DNA of 64,000 nt from assembly GCA_024704765.1 (NCBI GenBank), contig JAKMXF010000346.1:6015-70014 (forward strand), given 5' to 3'. The position numbers were made by a program, and so were the translations under genes. Source of the stretch: Oopsacas minuta. Its lineage: Eukaryota; Porifera; Hexactinellida; Lyssacinosida; Leucopsacidae. The notes beneath the pieces were generated by a model. That model did no database searches, was not told the DNA's origin, and saw nothing but the letters and a program-made list of their open reading frames with translations. Positions 24,082-35,761 of the stretch are shown here, in pieces (the first letter of the stretch is position 1; the number at the start of each line of letters is the position of its first letter).

Positions 24082-24512
24082 TAGGGGTTCCCAACCTTTT
24101 GTAGCCCATGTTCCTACTATGCAAAATGGATATTCAATGCGTACTCCCATTGCAAATTCCAACTTTCATTACCATTATATATTGAATGAGAATATACTAA
24201 TTAGGTTTCTTTGGTAAAAGTTATATGAATTCATTTGTTATTTCAAAGGTCTATTACTTGACAAAAATTAATACCCAATTATGTGTAATAGAAAAGTAAT
24301 AAAATCATTGTGTCTAAGTTCATATTCTACGTGATATAATATTACTATTGCAAATCTTCTGTCAATTTATACATTTAGATTATTTTCAAATTACATGGTA
24401 TCATAATTACAAATTTGAAATAATATTCGTAAATGACTCAACCTTGTCGCGTACCCCCTAGAATATCCTGGCATACCCCAGGGGTACACTTACCACAGGT
24501 TGGAAACCCCTG
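24082..24512. mobile_element. Non-autonomous hAT element (431 bp) with a perfect 8-bp duplication
   Basis: The left end TAGGGGTTCCCAACCTTT and the right end GGTTGGAAACCCCTG are inverted termini of the CAGGGGTTCCCAACC type. The flanks are identical: CCTTATGG at 24074-24081 and at 24513-24520. No coding capacity is visible. The perfect duplication indicates a fairly recent insertion. Confidence 0.85.
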
Positions 24513-24605
24513 CCTTATGGGGATCCAAATGGGAAACCCATGGCAATTCCAAAGTGGGAAAACGAAAGTTAATTCCCATATAAGAGAAATAATTGTACTT
24601 GGTGC

Positions 24606-25933
24606 ATTCAAAAAGTTCCCACCCTTAGTTTATAGCAACCAAACTCTACTCGATTAAATGAGATGCATAGTGTCATAGTATATCCTAATAGTCTTATCGA
24701 TTACCTGATTAATGCTGTTGAGCAATTCACTCTAGCTATTATCTATCTTGATCTATCCTACTTTCATTTTTACCAATTTTCGAAAGTAAACTTTTTCATG
24801 GTTTCAAAACACATATCAAGCAAAATTGAACAACGAGCTACATAAAGATTCGTGCCGTACTCGGAGAAAACCACTTCAGATACACTAGGATCTCGACACC
24901 GTTTATCATGGGGAAATTCTAGCGTATCCCACTGTAAAGGAATGGGCAAGTAAATTAAAGGCTGATAGAGGCAGCATTAGAGATGACCCACGGACCGGAA
25001 GACCAATTTCAGCGGGTCCCCTCAAATTGCCTATGAAATTCTTGAACTATTGGATATTGAGCCTCATTTGGGCGTTGAAGAGATTACCCTATCCTTGAGA
25101 TCTCATTTGGAAGTGTTCATACAATTCTACACGATTATCACGAATGTCGTAAGATTTCAGCGTGATGGTTGCCAAAAATCCTAACAAAGGGGCTAAAAAA
25201 GAAGAGGGTTTTATCCGCGAAACAATTGCTTAAAGAATATAGAAATTGTAATTCTTGAAAGTTATATAAAATCGGTAATGGTGACGAAAGTTGGATTAAA
25301 TTTTCTGAACCTCTGCATAAGTAACAAAGCAAAATCATGGCCCTCCAAAGGTTCTTATCCCACGAAAAGGCACGTCCAGACTTCCGAGACGTTTAGGTTC
25401 TCTACAGCATGTTTTTGATTTGTATGAGGCTAGTGGCTCAAACACATGCGCCTACATGTGAACGAATCAATGGAGAATTTGAAGTAGATAAATGCATGAG
25501 AGAAGTCGAGAAAGTCTATAACACACGATGTCCGCGTACAGGAACTCGATAAATCAAACTTCTCAACGTTAATGCCAAATCTCATGTTTCAAAATACGTT
25601 AGCTTTGTCATTGAGGATTCGTTGTTTGAAACGATGGAGCATTCTCCCTTTCCCCAGATCTATTGCCTTTTGATTTCTGACTATTTCCTGAGCTGACAAA
25701 ACATCTCGCTGGATGGCTATTTCATACCTGATAAGAGCTAGGAAACGGAATTTATCACTAGCTCAATTCAGTGGACAGAGACGAGCATAAATTCACATTT
25801 TCGAAGTGGATTGATAGGCTACGACTATCAATAAATAGATGTAGGCGGAGTATTTCGAACATTTTATGTAGAAATTTGGTTAGTATTATGTTGTAGTGTC
25901 AAGACATTAAACAATGATGGGAACTTTTTGAAT
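24606..25933 (+). mobile_element. Decayed mariner element with TIRs
   Basis: ATTCAAAAAGTTCCCA at 24606-24621 is inverted as TGGGAACTTTTTGAAT at 25918-25933, giving 1328 bp. Inside, in changing plus-strand frames, are DDPRTGRP (about 24985), GVEEI, GDESW (about 25282, first catalytic Asp), RCPRTGTR (about 25530), LLNVNAKSHVSKYV (second Asp replaced), SPFPPDLLPFDF (third Asp, about 25645) and FSKWIDRLRLSI. This is the mariner DD34D order. Stops and shifts are numerous. Confidence 0.75.
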
Positions 25934-26744
25934 AGTAATAATGCATTCTCTGCACTATTCCAGGTCCCTTCTCTTGAGATTAATGAACTCTTTTTTCCCT
26001 TCACCCCATTGGTGAAACCCAGCAGGAATTCCTATTTGAGATAACCCACAGCTTCCGAAGCTATAGCCTGCTCATATTCACAGTTTATTATTTCCTTAAT
26101 GAAGGATTTTTTCGAGTCTATTAATTGTTGGTATTACCGTTTTCTCTTGCGGAAATTTATCTCTAATACTTTGGACAAAAACATTACTTTTACCCACAAT
26201 GATCATATGAAATTTATCGAAAAACGATCGCTATCATTTTGTAAACACGATCGTAATCGCGATTCTTGTTCTCACGATCGACTAATGAATGCCCCGTGTA
26301 TCTATATTTGCATCTTTTGTTTGTTCTCGAATATCAATATTCGGTGGCCAACCTATTTCGTCCCTCATAATACATAAACCGCTAATTGAAATTTTTCTTA
26401 TCATTCAAATTTGATCTAAGTTGGGTCATTCCCCACCCCCATGCCATATTTCAAGTTTGTAATCCAATTTCTCAATCAATTCGAACTAACAAAATTAATA
26501 AGAATTTTAATAAAAAAGATTAAATAATGTGAAACATAAATCAAGAATATATAATACAACACATTTATTAATTTTCCGAGTTGCGTCATTTTTTATGGTT
26601 TCTAACAATTGGACATTTTTAATTTTGAATTCCTGAACTATTTATCAATACAATCATGGATAATATAACGAATGACAGTAGTCTGAAAAACTATTATATC
26701 AAGCGACAGTAACAATAAAATGATTCTAACAGATGTAAACACCT
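25934..26744. other. AT-rich intronic sequence, nothing recognised
   Basis: No family or repeat is recognised. The clustered GATCG words near 26225-26285 are not organised as a regular repeat. Confidence 0.45.
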
Positions 26745-26912
26745 CATTTATAGTGTATTTATATGATTTCCGATACCCTTGTAATACATATTGATATGAT
26801 ACCTACGCTAAAACAATGTCATATATGGTGATATTCAGGATTCCGTCATACTAGTAGGAGATATATCGAAATGTATTAAAGGATGTGAGAAAACGGGTGT
26901 ATACTTTAAATT
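26745..26912. repeat. Short MITE (family copy B)
   Basis: CTTGTAATACATATTGATAT (26779) is answered by an inverted, eroded ATATCGAAATGTATTAAAGG (about 26863). The unit matches copies at 22990 and 28065. Confidence 0.55.
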
Positions 26913-28064
26913 TGCAATAGCCGACTTATAAATTTATATATTTAAATAATTTCCGTCCATGAGACTCACTGCTAAGATTATAACTCAAGAACATGCAATT
27001 TTTCATATGTTTACAATACCATCATTAGTTCCTTCCATACATTAATTTGGAATCAAAGATGCGAAATTACTTGCTTACATGTCATCAAAGATTACGCAAT
27101 TTCTCCGAATAATGCTACTAATCAACGAAATTGACACATTTTTTACTTTTTGATTTGGATATATGATATTCTTCTACATATCTGTAATACATTTACTTAG
27201 GCATAAATGCACTGTTTGTGCAATGTTAACCATTCCGTGTACTATTAGAATGTTCAACGTACACTAGCATATCCCTAGTGCAAATATTCGCAGCTGATGG
27301 TAAGCCATATATTATATCTCTTGGTGTTGGCTTGAAATTCATCATCTACCAATTTACCCACAGATTCATCACCATGACCCATTAGTCATGACCTATCTAC
27401 TGAGGCATTGTCACACATCACCATGACTGATCACCGATTTGGAATTTGGAAATCTGTTCGAGATAGCGATTTTCCGAGTTAAGATAGTACTACAAGTACA
27501 ACTATATATTATATCCCTTGATGTTGGCTTGAGATACATCATCGCCCTATATACCCATTGACCCATTAGCCATGACCGATCGATATGACTGTATTTAATA
27601 ATTAAATAGACCTGGTAAGGGGGATTAATAACATCGCTGACACAGTTTAATTGTTATAGAATCATTGCTAGAAACCTTAGTAATGCGACTGTACTTGAGA
27701 ATATAGACTCGATATGGTACGTTGACTTCTGGACGGAACCTATGCACTCTAACGGTCAGTAGAGATACAGTACATTTACTGTCCCAACTATACTTTTCTA
27801 TATGACTCAGTTTTTATCTTAATTTTCTTTGTTTGTTCGTATCCGTTCTACAGCCTCAATGTTCAAGATTGAGAGCTGAAAGTTTGTCAACAAGTTTATT
27901 GTCACCTATAGATTTGTACCTCAGCATACCATTTTGCATTATTTTTAACTTCCCAATGAAATGATATTAACCGATTACTGTCGAAGTTTACGTTCGTTTT
28001 GTATGAATATCCAATGATAATTCCATAATAGTTAAAGTTATTGTCAAATCAGTGTTGTCTATTT
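26913..28064. other. Intronic sequence with one local direct repeat
   Basis: Blocks 27306-27394 and 27502-27579 are diverged direct repeats sharing ATATATTATATC, GATGTTGGCTTGA or a close variant, and CCCATTAG-CATGACC. No coding family is recognised elsewhere. Confidence 0.45.
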
Positions 28065-28222
28065 ATAGTATATGCCCAACTTCCCGTCCCCTTGTAATAC
28101 ATTTTGATATGATTTCTCAGAAGCTTATTCGTAGTCTTAACAATTTGCATATATAGTTATATTTACGATTACGTCACATTGGTTATAGTTATCATATCAA
28201 AATGTATTACAGGGGGGGGGTT
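28065..28222. repeat. Short MITE (family copy C) ending in a G run
   Basis: CTTGTAATACATTTTGATAT (about 28091) is inverted as ATATCAAAATGTATTACAGG (about 28194), followed by a run of nine or more G. This is the best-preserved TIR pair of the family. Confidence 0.65.
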
Positions 28223-28573
28223 TACGTTACACGGAGCTTTACAAGCTCTCAAACAATGGCAGATTTTACGCACTAAATATTACTAGATAAATATTTTGGC
28301 GAATTCCTGAAATATTATCGCACATACTTGTTGATAAATTTGTTGTTCTACAAATATATAGTACAGACCCTCGTAATATATCCCTCGGTCGAAAACAACA
28401 TTCCTAGTGTAAAATTCACAATATTTCCTGTTTCATGTGAGAAAATCTGACTGAATTAGCAGTTACCTATGGATCCTCCTTGTATAATAACACATTTCTC
28501 TTGTCTAACTTTAATTGGAAGCGATATTTTGACTTTGTCAACATAAAGTGGAAAGGTGTGAATACCACTAGCG

Positions 28574-28630
28574 TTCGGCCGGGACCGGGAACGGGAGTAC
28601 AACATTTCACCGGGACCGGGACTCAAACCT
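28574..28630. repeat. GC-rich CCGGGACCGGGA block, probable hAT end
   Basis: GTTCGGCCGGGACCGGGAAC is followed about 25 bp later by CACCGGGACCGGGACT. A related block lies at about 32543-32620 in the same orientation. They bracket the BED-finger hAT gene and the Tc1-like element between them. Confidence 0.45.
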
Positions 28631-28903
28631 GGATTGAAGTAGATCAATTGATTGCTCTTCCAATAGAAAGTTGTTCCCATCGGGCCACTACACCCAGTAA
28701 ATGTTACTTAGTCCATAGGGTGAAGAATCGCACGATAGTAAAGTTCCACTCAATATCGCATTGTTGATGTTGTATTGCAAAAACACTGTCAACAATCAAA
28801 ACCTATTTATTAACCAATTAGATTCTATCAATCAAATTTCCCCAGTTAGTCAGCCTTTGGCTTCTTACCAATATGATCATAGGAATTAGGAATTATACAA
28901 GTA

Positions 28904-30211
28904 CAGGGTGGCTCATAATTTCTGTGGCATTTATGTTAACCCATTTATATATTCAAAATGTACTATTCATGTTTGATGTTCTAATTAGACTAACACTATA
29001 TGCTAATAATATGCTAGAAATAGCCACTATTCTATATACCCTCTCCTCTTCTCAATTACAGCCTTTAATGTGCGAGAGAAGGCCTCAACCGCAGCACGCA
29101 GTGTTTCTTGAGGTATTTTAACCCATTCTCTCCTCAACGACACCTTAAGAGATTCTACATTGGTGTGGGCCTTAGCACAAGCCTTTATCTCCAAAATCAA
29201 CCAGATAGAGTAATCCATTGGATTCAAATCGGGGCTGTATGGGGGGCATTCGTCTTTGGGAATAAAATCGGGAATATTCTCTTTTAACCATGCCTGAGTG
29301 GCTTTGGAGGTGTGGGCAGGCGCACCGTCCTGTTGAAATAGAAATGACTCTCCAGAAAACATGGACTGGCTTAGATCTTTCAGTACAGGTTCTAATATCA
29401 GTTCGCGATATGAAATTGAATTAATTTTAGCCCCTGGTGGGACAAATATCAGGGATGTCCGACCAATTACCAAAATTCCAGCCAAACCATAACAGATTGT
29501 GGTTTTTGAACTCGTCCGATGTAATGCAGCTCGTCTGGGATTGCTTGAGAACTAGTTGCTATTATTCTCTCATTTTTGAGCATTGTTAGCTTCATCTATT
29601 GTAAATAATTTCTCGTCAGAAATAGAATGTTGTTTGTCCCGTAAACAGCGTGCCGCTTTAGCAGACCCTTACTCCTAAGTCTCTTTCCCATGATCTTACT
29701 AGAAAGGAAGTGCACTGTCTTCCTTTTGAATGATCTCATTCCTAATTGATTTTTAACGATTCTTTGGACAGATCGATGGGATATTTTGAGGACTGATGCC
29801 ATTTTACGCATTGATCGTCGGGGATTTCTCCGAATTTGTTCCCGCACCGCCTTTCGCACCTTTGGAGTCACAGCAGAACACGGACGACCAGTCCTCGCCA
29901 TATCTTCAACTTTTCCAGTCTCCAAATATCTCTTAATGGCCCTAGTAATAAACATCCTTCTTCCCCTGGGCATTTGAGCATTTTAGCAATTTCCCTTGGT
30001 TTATGTCCCGCCTGAAATAATTTAATCACAGCACACCTATCCCTTTCCATAAGCAATTCAACACTGAAATTAAATATATTTGAAAACTACCTATGAAATA
30101 CTATTATTGAATATCTAGTAATGATATTCATTTGATAATACTATTGTTGCAGCATTAGAAATGAAAATTTACTAATTAGACAAAATGTCACAGAACTTAT
30201 GAGCCACCCTG
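28904..30211 (-). mobile_element. Tc1-like (DD37D type) element, 1.31 kb
   Basis: CAGGGTGGCTCATAATTTCT (28904) and, inverted, CAGGGTGGCTCATAAGTTCT (ending 30211) are TIRs flanked by TA (28902-28903, 30212-30213). One minus-strand transposase pseudogene fills the interior. It may sit inside the hAT element that follows. Confidence 0.85.
29027..30050 (-). pseudogene. Tc1-like DD37D transposase, frameshifted
   Basis: The start MERDRCAVIKLFQAGHKPRE (30050) is a helix-turn-helix. After a shift near 29965 the next block reads TRAIKRYLETGKVEDMARTG, RP and VREQIRRNPRRSMRKMASVL. The last block (29485-29027) carries FLFQQDGAPAHTSKATQAWL and PPYSPDLNPMDYSIW. There are 37 residues between the Asp of QQD and that of NPMD, hence DD37D. 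The first catalytic Asp region (29490-29640) is in disrupted sequence with an apparent LFLTRN in place of the D-E-K motif. Probably inactive; it would have been a nuclear cut-and-paste transposase acting on the flanking TIRs. Confidence 0.8.
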
Positions 30212-30283
30212 TACTTATTGATGGTGCAATTTCTTACATTTCATGACTCACACTGAAGTGACTGAACCCTATTTTATGCTATC

Positions 30284-32170
30284 TTGTTTGAAACGTATTT
30301 AAGTATCTTATCGATGGTGAGTAAGCGTCTCAGATGGAGTATATGGTCCTATTTCACTGTGGATCCCACTAGTCCATCTATTGCTAATTGTATGGATTTG
30401 GGTACAAAAATACCAAGGTCCGTCGAAAAAAAGACTTCTCGACTAAAGCCCTTTGGATCCATTTAAATAATCGGCACAAAGAAGATTATGATAGTGTCAA
30501 ATATGAGCAAATTGCGACTGTTGCAACAAAACTAGCAAAGATAGTTGAAAAGGGACATAAAAAGAGATGTAATCACTCTCAAAAACACAATTAACATTAC
30601 CAGAAACTAATAACCGATCGAGTAAATGGAATCCAGATAGACCTGGACAGATTTTCGGTGAAAACTATTGGTGCAGTTGTTGTGTGATGGTTTTTTGCCA
30701 TATTCAACGGTCAACAATGATTAGTTCCAGAAATTGATTTCTCATTTAAATATAAGGTTTATTGGTCCATCAGAAAATAATATTCGACAAAAACTGATTC
30801 CCAACTTGTATAGACTAGTACAATACATGATAAAAGTCTCTCGACGAGAATGATGTCGCAGTATACTCCATAGCAACAGATATCTAATTTAGCAAAAGAC
30901 AACGATCCTTTATTAGTTTTACAATATACTATAGCAATTCAATTGGCAGAAGAAGATACAAACCTACAATGTATCCCTTACGATAGTACACATACTGGAG
31001 AAAGCATGGCTGTGGTCTTGTCAGGAATTAGAAAAAGTTGGTGTCTTCAAAATGTCCATTGCCTTGTCAGAAACAATGCAGCTAACTTAGTGAAAGCCTC
31101 AGATATTGCAAATCAACTGTCGGTTGGTTGCATGTGCCACATCCTCCGTCTCATTGTGAAACATGGAATATTTGAACAAAGTGGTGTGATGCTGATGAAA
31201 CAACGCCTCAAAAACTCTTAAAATACTCTGCAAACCAAAGGCAAATAGTATTTTGAGAAAAATCCAGCCAGAAATGGGTATTCCTGAAAAGTCTTTTATT
31301 ATTTGTGTGCAAATCGTATGGAATAGCGACTATTTGACGTTGGAAAGGGCTTTGGAACTAAAAATTGTGATTAAAGCCGCTGACGATGATGCTCAACTAA
31401 AATATCCACATATTGCTGGGATATTATGCCAAAAAGTAATGATACTCCTTAAACCTATTTACACTGCTACTTTGTTGGTGAAGTGATCAAGCTTTCAATT
31501 TTAGATATCATTCCATCACAAAACAATTGAGAATGGAACTCGAACAGGTACATGAATTTGGAACAGGCGCGTTGAGAAGTAAATTATTAGAAAACATCCA
31601 CAACTATTTAGTGGGCAGCGATTTCAGAGCCCATTTTGTCAACTTTGAAACAAGCGATGTTCACACATTTGCAACTCTACTGAATCTACGATGCAGGGGT
31701 TGTTTTTCCAAAAGACAGAAAATGCTGAAAGTGCTAAACAAAGGCTTAAATGTGTTGCCAAAGACTTTCTAGATTCAAGGAACTCCGAAGTAACTGATCC
31801 TACCCCAACAGTTTTGATCCGGTTGAGGATGAGGGCAATGAGCCTAGATCATGTTCATGAGAAGACTGTGTTCTCAGTGAGGATGACGGAGATGCAAGTG
31901 TGCAAGGAAAAAGTGATACTGAGAAAGAATTACTGTGTATTTCTCAGACTGTGGAAGAACACCCATTGATGGAGACTGTCTTATGTTTTGGAAAGTAAGT
32001 GAAAACAGTTTCCAATCTTAAGTTTCTTGGCAAAAACAAATCTTTGCCCACAAGCGAGCTCGTCTACATCAGAAAGAGTATTTAGTATAGCTGGAATAAT
32101 CACAAACAATGGACGAATCAGGCTACTCCCTACAAACACTGAAAATTACTATTTCTAAACTACAATCCGC
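30284..32170 (+). pseudogene. BED-finger hAT (ZBED-like) transposase, broken
   Basis: The BED-like finger spans SIWSYFTVDPTSPSIANCMD (about 30340) and, after a shift, DFSTKALWIHLNNRHKEDYD. The second Cys of the finger is missing. Later blocks are HTGESMAVVLSGI and VRNNAANLVKASDIANQL (about 30990-31120, the Asp of RDN being Asn), VGCMCHILRLIVKHGIFEQ, LERALELK (about 31340) and, in the carboxy end at about 32060, ASSSTSERVFSIAGII with NGRIRLLPTN, the dimerisation motif. At least five disruptions are present. The gene lies between the two GC-rich blocks at 28574 and 32543. Confidence 0.7.
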
Positions 32171-32542
32171 GAGCTATTGGTTGGGATACTCAGATGTCAC
32201 AACTACAGGAATCATTCAGTCAACCTAATGAATTTATCATCGAAATGAAGGAGGCATACCAGGATGGTTACAATTATCAAGTGGCAAATGAAAGCAGTGA
32301 CAGTTAAGAAAGTGACAATGAATTGATACTTTTCGTTAGTTTAGTTGTCTTAGTAGAACATAATTCATAATTCACATGTTGGTTAAACATAGATTCCCAT
32401 CCATAATAATATACAAGTTTAAACTGATATCGCCCTCCATTTTATAAATACTCAGTCACAACACTTCACAATATCTAGTAAAATTTCAATTATACAAAAA
32501 TATTTCTCGTTCTATGTGCATGTATTCATTAGCAACTTTTGA

Positions 32543-32620
32543 GTTGTTCATTTCCGGGTAGGAATCCCGGAAAAAATATGGATATTTCCCGGGACCGGGA
32601 CTAAAACCGGAACATAGTCG
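32543..32620. repeat. GC-rich CCGGGACCGGGA block, partner of 28574
   Basis: TTCCGGGTAGGAATCCCGGAA (with one extra-base arm) forms a small palindrome. TTCCCGGGACCGGGACTAAA follows, matching the block near 28615. The orientation is the same as at 28574, so these are subterminal repeats and not a simple TIR pair. Confidence 0.4.
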
Positions 32621-32659
32621 ATTACTAAGTTCCACATAACTCACATTTCACAAATATTT

Positions 32660-33470
32660 TTGGTGAGGCAATATAATCAATCGACTCCCAATAGATGACT
32701 TCCTATCCAACAATAATTTGTTTTCGTAATACAACTTTAGTGGATTGGAAGATATCAATATAACACGATGGACCCAAGTTCCAGGACCTAAACTGTCCAG
32801 TCCACAGTCCTTTGTTATTGTAGTCTATGGTCGGATTGTAGATTGTTAATTTGTTCCCCCCAACAGTGTATATTGGCAATCTCCCTAATGTCTTGTATTT
32901 GTTTGTATTCATTTCTGCTTTTAGGTCCTGATTCTAAAAACGCTAGGATATACCATTTTGTTATTTCCACCATTTCCCAACATTCCATCATGTCCACCAT
33001 TCTTCACCACATTTTCAAATCTACAACATTCTACCAATTCTGCGAAAATACAGAAGTTACTCCATTTTTCACCATTTCCCCCCTATCCACCCAAGGGCTG
33101 CGCTAGCTTCATTTCTCCGGCGGGGTACAAGGGGAGCTAAACAACCAAGAGGGGCCAACCTAGTTTAAAATAGAGTTACAAATGGGCCGCCCGACAGGCC
33201 AGGCCCTAATACTTATATACATACTTTTAGATATAGCGTCCCCAAAATAATGAAAAATAATTTATAGTCACCACTTACAATATTTGAATGAAATGTGTCT
33301 GGGAATTTCCCCTTGAATAATCCAACAGAAAAATATGGCACCAGAGTGCTAAATCACGGATTTAGGATTATATTTATACGCAAAGTGTATATATTTATAT
33401 TTTGACACCTGAATACTCTAGAATATTTAATATTTACTTATGGCGAACTTTCGTCCCTACCTCCAATAAG
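32660..33470. other. No gene recognised
   Basis: Random-looking frames. A GC-richer patch at about 33080-33190 (GGGCTGCGCTAGC, GGGCCGCCCGACAGGCC) may be the left end of the next hAT element. Confidence 0.35.
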
Positions 33471-33479
33471 AGGATGTGC

Positions 33480-34960
33480 ATTAATAGGCCTCCTGGGCCA
33501 GATCACCTTAGCCAGGATCCAGATTGCTTTAATGCAACCAATTCTTGCTAATTTCCCTACCACAGATCGTTGTAGGTTTCAGCCCACCTGGTATGAAAAA
33601 CATGATTGCCTGGAATACTCACTGAATCGAAACGCTCTCTACTGTTTCCCCTGCCGCCACTTTGGCCTCTCCACGCAGACAGTATTTAGGTCTACATGTA
33701 TGTCAAATTTTAATAAGGAGTCAGAAAAATAAGAGAACATGGACAAAGCGAGCCCCATAAGTTTGCAATAACCAAGTGGGTGGGACTTATGAAGAGTACT
33801 GGCTCCTCAGTTGTGTCAAAACTTGATTCAGAGCACGCTAAACTCGTTAAGGAAAACAGACCTACCTAAGTTACATAATTAAGGTAAGTTTCAGGTACTG
33901 TATTTATTCTTGCACAATTTCACAATTTCACCTTAATTTTAGGTTGTTTTGTAGTGCGCCAAGCAAGGTATAGGTTTGAGAGGTCATAGAGAAACTACTG
34001 ATGAAGATGATCCGAGCAAAAACCGCGGAAATTTCCTTGCATTCTGAGATTTGAAAGTTAGTATGATCCTATCGTTAATACTCGCCATTCTGATGGCTCT
34101 AATTCCGCTAAGTATACTCGCCATTCCATTCAAGACGACATCATGTGAGGTGCTGTGGCACTAATAACGGAAGGAATTGCTAGTGACATCGAATTTGCTC
34201 GATTTTGTCAATACAAGCAGATGAAACTCGTGATATTTCAAAGGTAGAGCAGCTCTCAGTGGTGATACGCTATCTGAAAGAAGGAATAATTAAGGAAAGC
34301 TTCTTGGGTTTTAAGGTTAGTCATTTTAAATAAGAACAGTGTAGGTAAGAATAGATTTTATATTGTTTCAATATATCTTTAGGCTTGCAGTGATCTTTCA
34401 GCCCATGGACTCTACCAGTGTATCATCGAGACCCTTCAAAAAACAATGATGTGCCATTTGACTTATGTATTGCCCAATGTTACGACGGGGCGTCTGTAAT
34501 GTCAGGTGCCTCAACTGGTGTTTAGAAACGTATCAAAGAGAAATGTCCCGGGTGATCTACGTTCACTGTTTTGCATACAGATTGAATCTTGTAGTGGTGG
34601 ATATTTCACGTGGAGTAGGGAGGATATCTGATATGTTTGGTATGCTACAGTTGCTCCACAACTTTCTCTCATCAAGCGTGGTACATGTGAGGTACCTAGT
34701 AGCTCAGAAATTTTTCCAGCCTAACTCTAGAACCAGAGAAATTCCAAGTCTGTCCTATACTCGATGGATCTGTCGCCAAGAAGCAACCGAAGTGGTTTTG
34801 TGTACACTTCCGGCTATTACGTCTGCGATTGATGAGTTCGCAGAAGAAGTTGGCAACAGGGGTAACAACGCTAGGATACTATTATCCCAGATCACCTCAT
34901 GTTTCGTTACACAGTGGCTTTGAATGGCTATCCGTAGGCTTTAGGGTCTTGGGTACATTT
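33480..34960 (+). pseudogene. hAT transposase with TTF finger and its own introns
   Basis: Exon-like block 33532-33732 carries FQPTWYEKHDCLEYSLNRNA then CFPCRHFG (TTF-type finger). It continues in another frame as REHGQSEPHKFAITKWVGLM to a GTAAGT donor at 33884. After TTTTAG (33942) come LRGHRETTDEDDPSKNRGNF and, at about 34215, QADETRDISKVEQLSVVIRY, the first catalytic Asp region, ending at a GTTAGT donor (34316). After CTTTAG (34382) the block 34465-34923 gives VIYVHCFAYRLNLVVVDISR and LSYTRWICRQEATEV. Typical ZMYM1-like hAT order. Frameshifts remain even after the introns are removed, and the dimerisation domain is absent, so it is truncated. Confidence 0.7.
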
Positions 34961-35761
34961 AAAGTGCATAAAATGTATTATGTATCTATGGGTTATTGGA
35001 TATAACTAGTAGATTGACAACAAAATATTTTTGGTATGGCTTCTATTTTTTGAGTTGTGAAGACGTAAGCAAAATTTGCGAAACATATAAACCAGCGTAA
35101 ATCTATTTAGGTTGGAGATAGGGGTATACAATATATTATTTACTAATGGGTAATCACTATTTATAGTAGATTGACCAGATTGAGTATTTATATGGCTTCT
35201 ATTATTCTTGTTATGATGACGTAAGCAAAATTATAAAAGTTGAATTCCTGAAATATCTGTGTTATTTCAGGTATTTAGGTAAAGAGTTTACACTAAATTA
35301 TGCACCAAGGGTAAAGTGTCTAGATTATCAAAATAACTTTCTTTTTGCTGTATATTATTATGGCAATAACAATTTTATGTATGAAGCGAAAAAATTGAAA
35401 TTTTGGATTTTTAGGGTGACTTGGACATTTTGCGTGTTCTTAATACCTGACGGTTAGTTATCCTGTAAATTTAAATAAAACTATTGTAGCCTTATTGCGA
35501 CCCAAGTGTTTGTCCTGGCATGGACTCCTCAGTTGCGTCGCCTTATCCACAATACACTTCAGATGGATCAGAGTTACTTAACGTTTTCGCCACTGGGGAT
35601 ATGCCGTTGCGGGTCGCGTTTCCATTATCTGGGCTCGCCATGATTGGGATTGCGTTGCGCTGAATAGCCTCGGACAGAGGTCCCCACAAGGTTCAATGTA
35701 CCTTGCCTTTGAGCGCTTTCGAAAACTATTTGTATGAAAGTTGAAGATAGAAAGCAAGACG
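34961..35761. other. Repeat-bearing spacer, no gene recognised
   Basis: Blocks 35012-35078 and 35167-35235 are direct repeats sharing GTAGATTGAC, TATGGCTTCTATT and GACGTAAGCAAAATT. A GC-richer patch at 35490-35740 has no recognised product. Confidence 0.4.

Noticed and set aside
26220-26290. Repeated CGATCG words suggesting a binding-site array
   Set aside because: Spacing and context are irregular and no inverted or direct unit can be defined.
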